In this document: positions 1-13,173 of the stretch, one piece after another
Position numbering within the stretch: position 1 is the first letter of the stretch
Layout of the letters: each line of letters opens with the position of its first letter
Assembly (NCBI GenBank): GCA_022885665.1
Contig: JAGQDJ010000248.1
Span: forward strand, 62,001 to 126,000
DNA length: 64,000 nt
Direction of reading: 5' to 3'
Source: Triops longicaudatus
Taxonomy: Eukaryota > Arthropoda > Branchiopoda > Notostraca > Triopsidae
Notes under the pieces: model-generated
Database searches by the model: none
What the model was told of the DNA's origin: nothing
What the model saw: the letters and a program-made list of their open reading frames with translations, nothing else
Position numbers and translations under genes: made by a program

Positions 1-1670
1 ACGAATCTTATGAAACGTTTTTTAAAGATACTTGTGCTTCCCTCACTTCCTGCCATAAAGATAACAATCTTCTATTTTAATACCTTAAATACTTTGTACT
101 GAGTGAAGGGACAAACGGCATAAAAGGCAGATATATGCTTCGTCTTATTTGGGTAACATTTCTTTTTATTCGATACTTATACCAAATGAACTAATTGGGA
201 AATTTTAGTAAGTTTTCAGTATTTATCAAATTCAATGCGTGTTACAAGCGCGGAATTACGTTCAAATGGAGTCTGTCCAACTACGAGCAAATTTTTCGTT
301 AGTCGATACTATGTATGCGGAAATTGTGTTTGCCGAAATTGGGAACTAAGGGAGTTAAAGTAGACTTTGTTCTATAGCAGTGCCCTCTGTAAATTACAAA
401 CATTTTGCAATTCAAACGATTTTGACATAAATGAAAAAAGTTTTAGCGCTCAAAGAGTTTCTAAATCTTCCGCTAAACCGGTGAACGTTTCTATTAAATT
501 ATAAAAAAAACTGAGCATTGAATTTATAATTTATCAATTTGGTATTTTTCAAAGCAGGAGGATTTTCAGATGCAATGATTTTTTTTCCATCATGCACCTT
601 TTGAGCATCAGGTTCAGACGGTTTATCTAGATCATAAAGAGCTACCTACATGACCCTTGAACACGCAAGCGCCCGAAAGTACCTGCAATGGCGAAACTAA
701 AAGTCTTGTCCGGTGTTATCGGATGATTTCGCAGTCAATTACCAGTTGTAGTATTTATACCAATGAACTAAGCTTTGAACTGAGGCAAGTATCCTAGCAT
801 CGCAAAGGGGATGTTGTTTAATTAATTTTTTTCCTACAGTTGATGCTTCAAGTTTTTTCGTTCTTGCAGCTACTCCTCTGAAGCAAAAGGATTTCAAGGG
901 TATTAAATAATACATTCTAAGGTTTCTGTCCTACTTGAGAAAAGCGTGTGTGAAAATGCAATGTGTTTGTGACATTGACGCAGAACTCAAACTTATCACT
1001 GCAGCTGCTGAGTTTTCTCACAATCTCAATTATAGAAACGACTTGGAAGACAGGCTTAATTAGCGTTCCAAAACCCCACAACCTTTCTGCCAAAGACTCA
1101 CTTTTCGCTGTCTTTTAAGCGGCGGCCTGCTAAAGATGATCATTAAGATGCTATAACTCAGGGAAAAACGTAAACTCGATTCCGTTATACGAGTGTCCCT
1201 CCCTTCGGGGGATTGTGATCCATTTTCCAAATGCTCCTAAACGGCAATTAACTTTACTGCACGCAAATGTTTCTTTCGGCTCATGCCATTACGACACAAG
1301 TCATAAAACCTGCAACAACGAGCATAGCAATTTCTGTTGACATCTTAACTAACCTAATTCCTAAACATAACTCCATTCTTCACACACTTGTGTTACATTT
1401 AGTTTCCCTTAATTTTTCCTCCCTCAATGTAGCACCTTGTACAAGGGGCTTAAACCCTCACTAAGAAAATAAATCAAACTAAAGCTCAAAGAAAATGTAT
1501 CGCAAAATTCCCCAAAATGATCGACTGTTTACCACAAATACATAAAGCTTATTGATTTCTATCTGAATTTCGTCCTCTGACTTGCCCCTGTGACGAAACC
1601 AACAGGGCCACGATAGGTCAGTACGTTTCACCTGGCGCTTTATAGTTTTTTCTTCTTTGCTTTAAAGTTC
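1..1670. other. Non-coding, nothing recognised
   Basis: AT-rich sequence with stops in all frames apart from short chance ORFs. I see no splice-flanked coding exon, repeat array or RNA gene. Confidence 0.5.
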
Positions 1671-1940
1671 TTAATAGCCAGGGTCACTTGGAGGATATCT
1701 TCCTCCATACTTAAGCTGCATGCAAAACACGAGTGAAAGAGTGTTCTTAACAGGTTTCGTTTCGTTTTCGAGCACCAGCAGCAGCAAAACTTCCACAGCG
1801 GCAGGTGTATACGCTTTTAACGCTTTGGTGCTGTGTGCATGTGCCCGCTTTTCTTGTTTTTCTTGTCTGTCCCAAAACCTAATCAGGACAAAAAGAACAC
1901 ACAAGCCCACGAAAGTAAAAACTACAACTCTCGTTTTCAT
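1671..1940 (-). CDS. Possible signal-anchor protein or first exon, unidentified
   Basis: I do not recognise this ORF. From the first ATG (1940, with A at -3) it encodes 89 residues. It begins with MKTR and about 17 hydrophobic residues (VVVFTFVGLCVLFVLI), then a charged stretch (RFWDRQEKQEKR). That arrangement resembles the start of a type II signal-anchor protein. The plus strand is also open here for 96 codons, so the opening may come from base composition. A weak GTATGG donor occurs near the end, but I found no convincing next exon in the remaining 1.6 kb. It is probably chance. Confidence 0.15.
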   Translation of the reverse strand: MKTRVVVFTFVGLCVLFVLIRFWDRQEKQEKRAHAHSTKALKAYTPAAVEVLLLLVLENETKPVKNTLSLVFCMQLKYGGRYPPSDPGY

Positions 1941-2290
1941 TCTTGCAGGCAGCTTCAGTGAACGGTCACTTTTTGTCAAATGTTCACAAACGCTAGTTAC
2001 TTCTCCATGACCTTGTCTTAATAAGGTTCACCCTCTACCCCACCAACCACCCTCTTTTGCTCGAACGCCCCTTATTTTACAATGGCATGATACAGGAAAA
2101 ACGCTGTAGTCAAACGCTCAAAGTGTAATTGTAGACAAAAACGAAGCACGTGCCTGCATCCATGCGCCTTTTGAGAAGCATCCTCAAGGCAGGAAATTGA
2201 ACAAATGAATATTTAAAAAATACGTGGATATGAAAGATATATATTACAAGGTAAAGTCTTTTTTGTTCTCTTTCTTTTTATTTTACAGAG

Positions 2291-2566
2291 CTAATATTTC
2301 TCTGAACCATGGCTCGTGCTGTCGCCATCATGTAACTTGCTGTACACCTTGATTGTATCCTGCTGGATATCTTGAAAAAGATGCTGGTGGCTGGCAGCTA
2401 TCTGCCTCGTGCTCGACAGGTTAAGAAGGAATACCACCAAAAATAAAACACCAAAGAAAAAATTGGAAATTTGCCCATTCTGCGGGAAGGGGAACACCTT
2501 AACTTTACCTTTCCAACGAACATCCACACCGTTCTCGAGATGAGGGTACCCGTATGTTACTAACAT
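2291..2566 (-). CDS. Possible small single-pass membrane protein, unidentified
   Basis: This is a 91-codon ORF with an ATG start. It has one hydrophobic segment near residues 34-53 (ISNFFFGVLFLVVFLLNLSS) and a polar C-terminal tail of about 38 residues rich in Q, D and S. A canonical AATAAA on the minus strand (2282-2277) lies 9 bases past the stop. An internal CCTTCCCGCAG could instead be a splice acceptor, making this a terminal exon starting at NGQIS. I recognise no family. The length alone is within chance expectation at this base composition. Confidence 0.2.
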   Translation of the reverse strand: MLVTYGYPHLENGVDVRWKGKVKVFPFPQNGQISNFFFGVLFLVVFLLNLSSTRQIAASHQHLFQDIQQDTIKVYSKLHDGDSTSHGSEKY

Positions 2567-5500
2567 ATTTACTCACACACTCTCCTCTCTCTCTCCTTTG
2601 GTCTCTCTATCGCCACCTTTTGCTGTCGTTCTGTCTCCCCATCTCGGTAAGCATAAATCAAACTCCTTGCTTGACACAATACCAACAGCAAATCATACGG
2701 GAAGGTCATGGCTGCCTTTACCTGCATTTACAAATACAAGTGGCACACGCCAAGGACGACTAGAAGCATTTCACTTCACTTTTTTCATTTTCTAAATCTC
2801 TTCGTATTATTCGCCCTCGGACCCACATCGCCCATGTTGTATGCGAACGTGTGTGGCTTTGGATCAACCCAGCGACACTTGCACAGAAGTAAGTTCACTA
2901 CGAGTTTTTCTTAGCTGTAGCATGACGAGAATTTGTTTTCACCATTACGTAGTACTATTTAGCGCCTACACAGGAAAAAAAAACGAGCAAATAAGACAAA
3001 AAGCATTCAAGAGGGCCTGTGCATTTTTTTCACATGCCAACTAAGGACTGCGTATTTGAGATAAACTGTCCCACGACACGGGCCAGTTTTTAACATTTTT
3101 TAGGAGGTTGGAGGAAAATCCCTTCCGCAGATCTAGTCGGCAGTCACAAGGAGCGAAGACGAAACACGCAAGATGATAGTCATCTAACGTTTTACGTACA
3201 AGCATGTAACAATGTCCTCGTAATTCCCAGCATTATTTCCGTCGACTTAACTTTCTTTCTTTGGAAAAAAAAAAAATGAACGAGGCCTAAATGGCGACCC
3301 CATTTTGAGGTGAGAACATACTCCCAAAAAAAGGAACAAATTGTTTCGGAAACTGAGTCTATGATTAGGATCGAAGACAAGGAGCCCGCATATTGTCAAG
3401 AGAAAGCGATGCTACTCAGCCTTTTTTTTTGGTATACACGGACACAAAAATGAGCACCCAAGCGTCCATGGTGGTCTAATCAATTAGGGAAAACTTGTTA
3501 AACAAATTAGCAAATATTTTTGGGGATATAAGGAAATTGTTTTTCTGGGGGAATTGTTACTGAGTTTTGTGTATTCAATGGGCTGTAAGGAAATACACGA
3601 CAGGTGTGAATTCAAATCAGTGATCCTTTTCCTCCCTCCATTTGTTATCTCACTACAGCAGAGAGATAAGAACAGCAGAATACAACAGCCAACGTTCTTT
3701 TCCAAGTCACGAACAAGACACACACACACACCCCTTCGATTCAATAGATTTGGCTGGTCTTTTATTCGTCACTTGCAATGATTCAAATAAAGTGAATTCA
3801 AAAATAAAACTTGCGCTTAGAATGCTGAAAATTTTGTCCTTTTCAGGAATATTTGCAGAATTTATCACAATCGCACGTTCTGTAAATCACTTTATAAGCT
3901 AAACAGCTTTCCCAGCAGCTGAAATTTACACAATAGCGTAAAGTAAGTTACTAAGGAGCTTTAAGGGTGGATAAAAAAAGCCAACAATCTGAAATAAAAA
4001 CAAAGGTGGCAAGTTGGTGGAGACGGGTTGAGGTAAAGTGAGCAAGGTGTGGAGAGTTCTAACATTTTGCGACCAGAAAACTTGCTCTTGCTAGTAATAA
4101 ATATGAGAGTGTAACCCAATGGAGCTTATCTGCATCACGTGCACAAAAATAAACAGAAGAATGTCAAGGCTTGAAGCTGTCAAACCTTCGCCACCGTAAT
4201 TTCACGTTACTGGCGCAGAGACAAGAAAATGAACACTAGAAAACGCGACACAAACATTTTGTCAGGCGACAGGCGAATGCGAAAGTTAAACTTACCCAAG
4301 GAATAACTAAAAGAATTTCGAACATTCAAAATTAAGCGCTACTAAGAAATTAAATAGAAAAAAAAACAACAATAAAATAAAAAGAACATTGTTAATAAAA
4401 TGGACATCAAAGATGGGCTCTTCAAAAGTCCCTGCTTCACCCTCTGGTACCGTATGTGGGTACTTTTTCCTGAATTTTAATCCGGTAAGTTCCCGTGCTC
4501 CCCAAAATGCACTGAGAAAGATTTAGACAAACTGCAAGACCTTGACTATGTGACATGGCGTAACAAGGAAAATCCCACATACTCTCCAAGCATGTGCATT
4601 TTTTACGTGAACATGTGCACCTGCCTCAAGTTGTATGCAGCGCTGTCTCGCATACTCAGATATACGCATGCGTTTTAACAAACCCCTTCTTTTTATCTTA
4701 CATTTCGCCTTCAAACTTGAACCTCCCCATGTAAAGTGCAATTGAGAAGTCCTTGTCAAATTTTCTGCTGCCAGTTTCGTTGAAGAAGAACAGAAGAAAA
4801 ATCAAACTACCCCCACGTGGAAGTCAGACTTCTAGGATTATAAATATGCACACAATATGGTACAAGTGCTCATGCGCCTTCCCGTTTTTTCACAAATGGA
4901 CCATGCGCTGGCGTGGAATCGAACATTTGCACGCTAAGAGAAACTCTTCCAAGTCATTCAAGTCAAATGCATGTCGATGTACCTACTGTTTACACATGTA
5001 AGAACATTTATAGATTCACAAGCAGGTGTTTGGCCACTAATAAATAATACCCAAAATCTTGATATATTAATACTTTTAAATCGAATTAGGTTGTCCAGTA
5101 AGCAGTGGTACAAGCACTCGTTCATTTACAGACAAACCTATCCCACAACTTTTTGGAAACTTGATATTCTACGGCATGGTCGCATGTTTGACGCTGTACT
5201 AAGATTGCACGACGTCCTCACTAGTGACTGTTCGCTCTATAGTATAAGAAAAAAGTCTTAGTCGACAACAAACAAACCCTTTATTCTTCCCGCTGGAAAT
5301 GCGACTTTCGCACCTTCCAAGACAAAGTGCTAAGGATTGATCTTCATCACCGTCGTCGCAGACAGTTGCTTTTCGTTGTCAAATTTCTTTAACGTCAACA
5401 ATGAAACCCTTCGTTTCACGCTGTACGACGCATGAAAAACTACCTGTTTTTAGTCGTTTCACCTAAAAACGGACCACATTTTGGAATGAAACGCAGGAAA

Positions 5501-8302
5501 TGTTAATGTTTCTTAAGATTTGTGTGTATTGTTCCACAATTCAGGCATATCGGCCATTAAAGTCACTGCCCAACAGAGATTTTCCGTGCATTTGGGCTTG
5601 TCCCTGCTAACCGTGTTCTGTATTTCTCTTCTTAGGTTACTGTGTTCCTCTTGAGCTTCCCAACGAGGAGAAAGGACAGGTGCAAGCATGCGATGCAAAG
5701 TACACTGTCCCTCAAACCGCATTAAAAACTGGCTCCCCGGCCAGTTGTTAACGGCACGTAATTATATCACAATATAATTTGCTGAGATCTTCCAAGCAAT
5801 AGTTTCCATAACATTTCAAGCCAATTCTTAACAACATTCTCTTTCCTTGCCCCAAGGTCTGGCTCATACTTGTCATCTTTCCATACAACGCATCTTTTCA
5901 TGCCATAGAACACTTAACAACGGACACTGCACTTGCATTTGGAGAAATAAAAAGAAAAATAAACATAAAGTGTCAAACAACTTAAGTTAAAAACTAAACT
6001 ACGACATGAAAACGAAATAGAAAATTGCAACGAAAAAAATAAAAATTAGAAAATATATCATCAAGCATTGAAATAAAAAGTGCAACATAAAAAATTCGAG
6101 AATAATATGAAGGTACAGAGAAACGTGCAAAACACCAGTTGTAATTCAAAAAGAAAAAAAGTGACAGCAGACGAGAGTCACCATCCGTTTTCACAACAAT
6201 AGCTTCGTCAAACAAAGCACACACACAAAAAAAATAAATTCAAAAATATAGGTCGAAGCTGCAAAACTAAGTCTGACTAATAAAAATAATACAATACAAA
6301 AACTTGTCTATTTTAGATTCTCCAAAGCTATGAAAATTTAATGAAGACTCCAGCTTCTGGAAATGGTTGTGTTACGAAAGACTGATCCAAGGCTAATAAG
6401 CATCTCTTTGGTGGTCTAATTAAATAACTCCGCTTTGATGAGACAAGAACGCGTGCCAAAACAAGAATACAAGTCTCATTAGCAACGTCGTTATTGTCAT
6501 ACCACGCTTGCCTTGGCATCACGGACATTAGCTTTTATATTACTTCCCATAAACGCCCAAACAAAAGCATTTATTAGTGGACAATCTCCTCAAGGAATCC
6601 CCCCAGATCGATCCTTCACACGCATCCAGAATGTCAAAACACATTATATTTAAGGCAAGTAAATATATATATATATATACATATATAAAACAACATTCAG
6701 CTCCCCGGTGTCGCGTTATCATTCACGAAACGCTGCCACGTCAACTTAAAGTTTGCGAAGCGAAAGAGAAAGGATCACTTATAAAAAGCGCATGTAATTA
6801 CTCAGGCGACCGAGATTTAAGCTCCGAAAAAGGAAGGAAGGTTTTCACCGCCATCCTCTGCTTAACTGTGTTTTACGGTTCGGCGATTTCTCACTTTTTA
6901 TACGCCTTAATGACCCGTTCTTTCCGAAACGAAATATATTTACTAGTTTTATGAATGACATCCTAGGCTTCCTTCAAATAGGGCAGCCCATAATATGGCC
7001 AAAAGCCTTATCATAAAAAGTGGAATATAATATTTGTCACGTTCCCTATAAGAGGTTGTTTCTCTCTTTTTTCTTTCGAAAGGTGCGGGGGACAACCAAA
7101 TATTATGAAAATTACCCCGGCGGACAGATAGGCGACAAACGCTAGTTTTGAGGAGTGGTTCGCTTAAAAAACCGTTTGCTATGGCGACAGTTAGGAAACC
7201 GCTCAGGACAAAGAAGGTTTGAGAGGAACGAGATGCTAACAATTGCCCTTTAAAGCTTGCAAGTGGACTTTATATGGTAGAGAGAGATGGTAAAATGCAC
7301 TGATTTCCTCTCAGAAGACGAAACACCCTAAACAGCTTTTCGTCCGCTCCGAAAACGGAAAAAAATCCGACACCTCGCTAACCTACATTATGTGTACGCG
7401 GATATCATTATAAAAATCTCCCCATCTTAAGGGAGTATGCGAGTTTGGTAGGCGAAATTAGTGCCTCATTTCCACCATTTCCTTAAATACGGTCTAATCC
7501 ATTGTGGAAAATGCCCATATCATGGTACTAAGTTCTTTTTTCTCCCTCTTTTGTTTTTGATAGGGACACACGATGCTCCCTCGAAGTTCTCACCTGCCCT
7601 TTTTTGCTCGACGTTCGGGATAACGTATCAGCCCCTTGGGTTAATTATCACTCACAGCAACATTTCGCTTATCGCCAATTGATCAATCGTTCTGCTCCAT
7701 TGCATTCTTCGAGCCGTTCACAAAATGTAACAAGGACGTCAGGAATTCTAATTTGTCGTTATTTTATTTTTTAGCTTTAGTTGGACAGACTTCCCTTTCT
7801 AATAAGAAAGGTATCTTGGTGATTCAATCAGAAATATCGATCTTTATAAGGTCAGTGGGTTAACTGTCGGCTGGTGGAGGATAAATCTGCAATAAAAAAT
7901 TTATACGGAGAATTCTTTTATGAATTACCTTTTTTTTACAAAGGTAAAAATCTTATCTTAGACTCCTTAAGGAGCTCCTTCAAAACACATTTGCACCTTC
8001 GCTCGCGCCCACGACCAGTTAATCCACTCAGCTGCATCTGCTCGTGCCGTTGGCTCGTGCTCCTAACTTGTATCAAGGAAGGCGCCTGAGCTACGTCATC
8101 ACTGATTGCCTTTTCGGGCCAAAGGAAATCCGACAGATAGGCACTGTGTCCTGTCAATGTCAGCAGAAAGGCTTGTCCTGGTTAAAACGAGGCATTTCAT
8201 CAAAAGTACGAAATTCTTCCAATGAACTGGCTGCTGAAACAGTTTAAATTTAGCCATTCCATTTACTTGTGAAGATTTTTTTTATCTTCAGACGTCAGTA
8301 CA
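2567..8302. other. Non-coding, gene-poor
   Basis: About 5.7 kb with no recognisable exon. It holds only short chance ORFs, a TA-rich microsatellite at 6663-6687 and a short CA run near 3718. Confidence 0.5.
6663..6687. repeat. (TA)n microsatellite
   Basis: Alternating TA over about 25 bp with one C interruption. Confidence 0.8.
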
Positions 8303-8457
<155 letters not shown>

Positions 8458-8460
8458 TGG

Positions 8461-9039
8461 GGACGTCCAAAAGTAACTGAAACAACCGATGTGCTATCAG
8501 CTCGAACATTCTCACATTCTTACGAACGTTCTTGTGTTAGAAGTCTAAGCTTTGTTTCACTCATTACAACGCTTCACTGATGTAACTCAAAATGAGACAG
8601 CTAGGTATACACGGGTTAGCCTCGCTTTCCGTACGAACCATGATCTTTGAAATTCCGTAATGTACACAAATGAACTGTAAATAAATCACTACTATGTTCA
8701 AAAAAAATATCCGAGGAAAAGCTAAGTTCTTCATTTATTGATCAATTTTTCTGTGGTCTAATATACATTTTGACTGGAAAAACTAATGTCGCCGAAGAAT
8801 TACCTTCCAAGTTTTTTATCCATTCACCATTTGAGTTTTGAACTTCATAAACCTGAATCATTTAGGAACAGCCTATGAGAAAACCATGATCTTTACATTT
8901 CATTTGCTCATAAGCTGGACACAACGCGCGACGTAACTCTCGGATGACGTAACTTGAACACTACGCGCTAAAGTTAAAGGTAGTAACCAACGAAAATACA
9001 CACCATAACAGCCAACACTTTTTAAAAGTTATCACACAT
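8461..9039. other. Non-coding, nothing recognised
   Basis: No exon, repeat or RNA gene seen. Confidence 0.5.
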
Positions 9040-9080
9040 GAAGGACGCCAAGCAAACACGTCAAATGCCATGTACATGGC
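9040..9080 (+). repeat. 41-bp dispersed repeat, copy 1, ending in a palindrome
   Basis: It matches 9674-9714 over 41 bp with three differences, all transitions. The 3' part is the perfect 14-bp palindrome GCCATGTACATGGC. The two copies are in the same orientation, 634 bp apart, and flank the hAT-like MITE at 9455-9602. Confidence 0.85.
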
Positions 9081-9454
9081 GGTGATAGTCGTGGCAATGT
9101 CAGCCAGCAATTTTTCGGGTTAATGTCAGAAGAATAGAAGCGCTGAAGTCTTGCTATAGCGGAAGAAGTTAGCATAAATCAACAACATGCTCTTTTGGAA
9201 ACTTATGCCCGACCCTTCAAGTCAGAAACCGGGCAAACAAAAGTCGAAACAAATGGAACAGTCACGATGGAGGAACAAAGTTATGGAAAAACAGTGCGAA
9301 GCTAAATGGTAAACAAACGACACGTTTGAAACAAGCTCAACTTCGCAATGAGCCAAGTGGTGTGACGTAATTCGCGTTTCACAGTGTAGGCATATCTGAA
9401 ACTAAAGCGGCTTCTCGTCTAATGAGAGACAACTTTCACCATTTTGGGTGCAAG

Positions 9455-9602
9455 CAGAGCCCTGTCCAGAATTTTGTCTCGAGGGGGGGGGGACGTATGA
9501 ATTTTTTTTTAAAATACTGGTGTTTTATTATCGTCTCTATTACAAGATCAACATTTCGGGGGTGCGGGTGTGAGTCCTCCCATCTCTCCGAAAACGGCGG
9601 TG
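9455..9602. mobile_element. hAT-like MITE (non-autonomous)
   Basis: This 148-bp element is flanked by GGTGCAAG (9447-9454) and GGTACAAG (9603-9610), a 7/8 match fitting an 8-bp hAT target duplication. The left end reads CAGAGCCCTGTCCAGAATTT and then a G-run. The reverse complement of the right end reads CACCGCCGTTTTCGGAGAGA, with 10 of 20 positions identical. The design matches the elements at 11913 and 43309 (CAG start, T-run, G-rich subterminal block). The TIRs are decayed, so the borders come mostly from the target duplication. Confidence 0.45.
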
Positions 9603-9673
9603 GGTACAAGGTAAGTACAGATGATTTAAGTCGAGTCGAGTCGAGTAAGAAAGACCGCACCATGTGCGCGACA

Positions 9674-9714
9674 GAAAGATGCCAAGCAAACACGCCAAAT
9701 GCCATGTACATGGC
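9674..9714 (+). repeat. 41-bp dispersed repeat, copy 2
   Basis: Second copy of the repeat at 9040-9080, with three transitions between them. The terminal 14-bp palindrome is intact. Confidence 0.85.
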
Positions 9715-11904
9715 ATATTCACATTCGCGTTCCGAAAATCTTTCACTGTTATTCAAATGCTGCGCGTTAGATGAGGTTCTGCATCACAGCCGACATGTGG
9801 CGAGAATTGTACAGTACATGTACTGGGCTTCACTACAGCACTGAATCTGTAGTGTAGTGTACGTGTTCTCCTGTGAATTACCCATAAAATACCGACGACA
9901 ACGAATCCCTACCGGCACTCGATATTGACCGTTTCTCCGCAGCATTTTGCATTCGCAGCTGGCATTGTCTTCGATAACCTCTGTTTTTTAATGCACTACT
10001 TTACGCAATTGGGGAAAAGAGCTGATTAAAAAAGCTGGAATTTAATTTCACTTTTCTCATTGCGTAAGGGTGCCAAAAGCGGAAGATTTACAGTATGAGT
10101 TCGCGTTATATGACTATCGAAGAGAACCTTTACTGCATTTTGGATGCATTTTTATGTGGTATCTGCAAGAACTGTATGGGCCATTATTCCAGAATGAAGT
10201 ATTATTCCATGACGTGCGGCACGTGCGCTAAAGGATTGTAGAAGTAGTCTAGACCTTTCTGCATTTAAATTTGTGAAGTCTGCGTATATCTGCCGTCATA
10301 AATTGCGAGCAGCTGAAGCAGGTCCTCTACTATGATTTCGCAACTTATAATGAGATGTTTAAAGAACTTGTTTAACTGTGCTCTGGCTACGTGTGCAGAT
10401 TATTGTATGAACCGAGCAGAGTCGAGTTGGGACACCTATTTTCGGTTTCATCCAAGGTCAGGAACTTTTTTTTCCGCTTTTCTCAGAAACGCTTAAGCGC
10501 TGTCCCTTTTCTTCTAACATAAATGACACACAAGTACGACCAAAAAAAGTCATAAGGCGCAGTCAATTTTTAACTCCCCGGGGTCACGGAAACTTAAATC
10601 ATCGTCTTGTAAGCCATCTTTCATGACAGTAATATCACGAAATGTGCATTTCTCCGTTGGGTACTCTGTGGCTTTTCCGTACCTTCGTGGAAATAGATTT
10701 TATCACGAAATTAATGAAGAGAGGTACATTGAGAATTAAATACTAGCTGCTGTTCCTGAACAATAGAAAATGTAATTGATCTTTGTTCATTTTTAGACCC
10801 TAGTACCCCAGAATTGGGATTCGGGAATGAAGTAAAAGAACAGGCTTACTACAGTTCCATGTCTTTTAAAAATTAGGTGCCGTGCCACGCCGGGGTCCGG
10901 AGCCAGGGTCAATTAGTTCAAGATGACTTGCACAATCAAAACTCCCCCGTGATGGGCCGATGGATGGGGAGTTTTTAGTCTTTATCGACGTAAAGTGGTC
11001 AGTTGTGTTGAGAAAAACTTGGTTAGTTTTCATGTTTTGAACTGCAGATATAAAAGAAACTCTCCCCCTCACTGTGTACAAGAAATGAAACAAAAAAATA
11101 AAAGTGGAGTGTCGCCATTGAGGACAATGCGAAGGCGGGTGGATGTGTTCTCTTCGGAGGGGAACAAGACACCAATTTGTCATGTTTGTAGCCTTAAAAA
11201 AGCAAACAGCTAAACGTTTCTACAAGCGTAGCCAATTTAACTTCCTCCTGGAAACGCTCCGAATTTACTACTCGCCCACCCCATCTCCGCTTTTTGTTCG
11301 CTTCCTCACTCGTTAACCTTTCACTCTTCACTTTGGCAGTCCACTTTTTTACTAAGTATTTTCTTTAGTATATTACTTAAAATTTCAAAACAATACTAAA
11401 CTCACACTTAAAATATTTGAAAGGTACACAATTGAAATTCTTGTTATTCCTAAAACTCTTAGAACGTTAGGTAAATTTTGAAATTTTAACAGTCTGGGAA
11501 ATTTCATTGATGCTTATGGGTCATGGTTTATGTAACAAGCTGTGAACGTCTCAAGACATGTAATAGTACAACTAAGTCTATGACACTAAATTCAATGAAA
11601 ACCCAACAGGACTTCCAGCGTCGTATCGCTGGAGACAATTTATTGGACAAACTATTGGACAAACAAACTATTTCACCCACCAAAATACAAAGTATTGAAA
11701 TGCAGATTTAATACGAGAAAGGCACAATTTACAACTAAGGCCACCATATCATTTAATTAAAAGAAAACAAATCTTACTTAAACTACCACGTTCGATGATA
11801 CATTGTCTTTTAAATTACTATCTCCTTATTTTTTTACTGTTATTTTATGGTATTTTGTTTCTGATTTCTCGCTCCTGGAAGACTTATTTCATTCTGATGC
11901 CTTA
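9715..11904. other. Non-coding; one hairpin, no gene
   Basis: No recognisable exon. The only structured element is an inverted repeat, AAAACTCCCC (10938-10947) and GGGGAGTTTT (10966-10975), with perfect 10-bp arms and an 18-nt loop. Confidence 0.5.
11640..11668 (+). repeat. Two-copy tandem repeat, 13-bp unit
   Basis: The unit ATTGGACAAAC occurs twice in tandem. It is minor and has no apparent function. Confidence 0.6.
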
Positions 11905-11912
11905 AACTACCT

Positions 11913-12044
11913 CAGGCCCATAGCCAGGAGGATTAGGGGGTTAAACCCCTGCAATATTTATTTATAATTGTGAGCATAGGCGAAAACAAAATGTCCAGTA
12001 AAATTGCATATTGAAACTTCAAAAAAAATCTGTCTACGACTCTG
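11913..12044. mobile_element. hAT-like MITE (non-autonomous)
   Basis: This 132-bp element is flanked by AACTACCT (11905-11912) and TACTACCT (12045-12052), 7/8 identical. The left TIR begins CAGGCCCATAGCCAGGAGG, followed by a TTAGGGGG block. The reverse complement of the right end is CAGAGTCGTAGACAGATTTT. The first 16 TIR positions share 10 bases and most of the differences are transitions. An 8-bp duplication and CAG-starting TIRs are hallmarks of hAT elements. No coding capacity. Confidence 0.55.
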
Positions 12045-12052
12045 TACTACCT

Positions 12053-12972
12053 GAACATTTCAGATTATTTTTTTATAGATATTAAATTTTGAAGCTTGTA
12101 ATTGAATTTACGAAAAGTACACACTCTTCGTCTACATACCCACGTTTCTCAAACACATAAGAAGGGGAAAAAACAGAAAAATGCTTGAAATTAAATATTT
12201 TGCTAGGACTTCCTTTTTTCACATCAGCAGGACCGACCAGAAAGAGAAAACATGTGTTTTTTGTTTCTTTTTTTTCATTTTTTTTTACTTCGGATTAAAT
12301 CGGTACCAATCAAGTTGTCTGCGATTGTAAGAACAGTAACACGCAACCAAAATTTATAAGCATTTCAGCCGCGTAGACACATACTTACACTCACTTTCTT
12401 GTATGATTTTTCTACCCAAGTCGCTTTAATGTTTCAAGGTCAAAGTCTAGGTGAACTCACTACGGACGTTAGGTCCATTTAGAAATTTCCTTTTCGCTAA
12501 CTGACAAATTGACAAAGAGAACTAGATATCTCTGTCAACTTAGTTTGCAACCACAGTCAATTACCAGCAGTAAAACATGTCTTCAGTCCTAATCTACCCT
12601 ACCACGGAACCGTCCAGTCCCCGTAGTGCATTCTAATTCAGAGTAGTTATACTAAATCATTTTATTTCGATCCTTTACTTAATAGAATCGCGCGTGAATC
12701 AATAATATGCAACAAATATCAGTCGAAGTACTCTCGGTCATTCTTCGAAAGCTTTTTTCTATTCGTCTCTTTGCATATATGCCTCATGCCCCTATTTAAA
12801 GCTATTTGCTGCTTCTAGAGTGGAAGAAACGCGGTTGCTAGATCTAAAATTAATAAAACATACTTACTGAGATGTGTGTACGAAATATCCTCTTTTCCAA
12901 AAACAAGGGTAATTTCCCAAAATGAGCCGTCAAAACCAAACTGTTTGACCCATTAACTTGTTTTGGTTTCAG
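12053..12972. other. Non-coding, nothing recognised
   Basis: No exon or repeat recognised in this AT-rich stretch. Confidence 0.5.
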
Positions 12973-13173
12973 GCGCCTCTAGCGGAAAAACTCGGAAATT
13001 GCCAGCTTCAGTGTTCAGGATCAGAGTCGATCTCAGGGCATCGGTGTTACCAAAGCTACAAACCATTAAATGATATTCCATCGGCAGATTTCGCCATAAC
13101 CGAAGTAGACAAAACCGGACCTCTTTACCATTGGATTAAATGGGACAAGAATAGGACCACAATTTTTCTATCT
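12973..13173 (+). CDS. Candidate orphan exon, unknown cysteine-containing protein
   Basis: I do not recognise the product. A strong acceptor (TTGTTTTGGTTTCAG) is followed by 67 open codons starting APLAEKLGNCQLQCSG and ending KWDKNRTTIFLS. The stretch is richer in GC than its surroundings and its amino acid mix looks protein-like. It contains three cysteines (CQLQC and RCYQSY) and a strand-like TGPLYHWIKWDKN segment. A GTATAG donor at 13174 would keep phase 0. Without that splice the frame stops at TAG (13177-13179), making this a terminal exon. I found no partner exon within a few kb. It could be part of a gene with long introns, or a pseudogene fragment. Confidence 0.3.

Noticed and set aside
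4915..4924. GTTCGATTCC on the minus strand, like a tRNA B box
   Set aside because: There is no matching T stem, no A box upstream and no cloverleaf. A similar word at 26295-26303 also lacks tRNA context.
9422..9844. 140-codon plus-strand ORF
   Set aside because: It runs through the hAT-like MITE and one copy of the 41-bp repeat, with no family resemblance.
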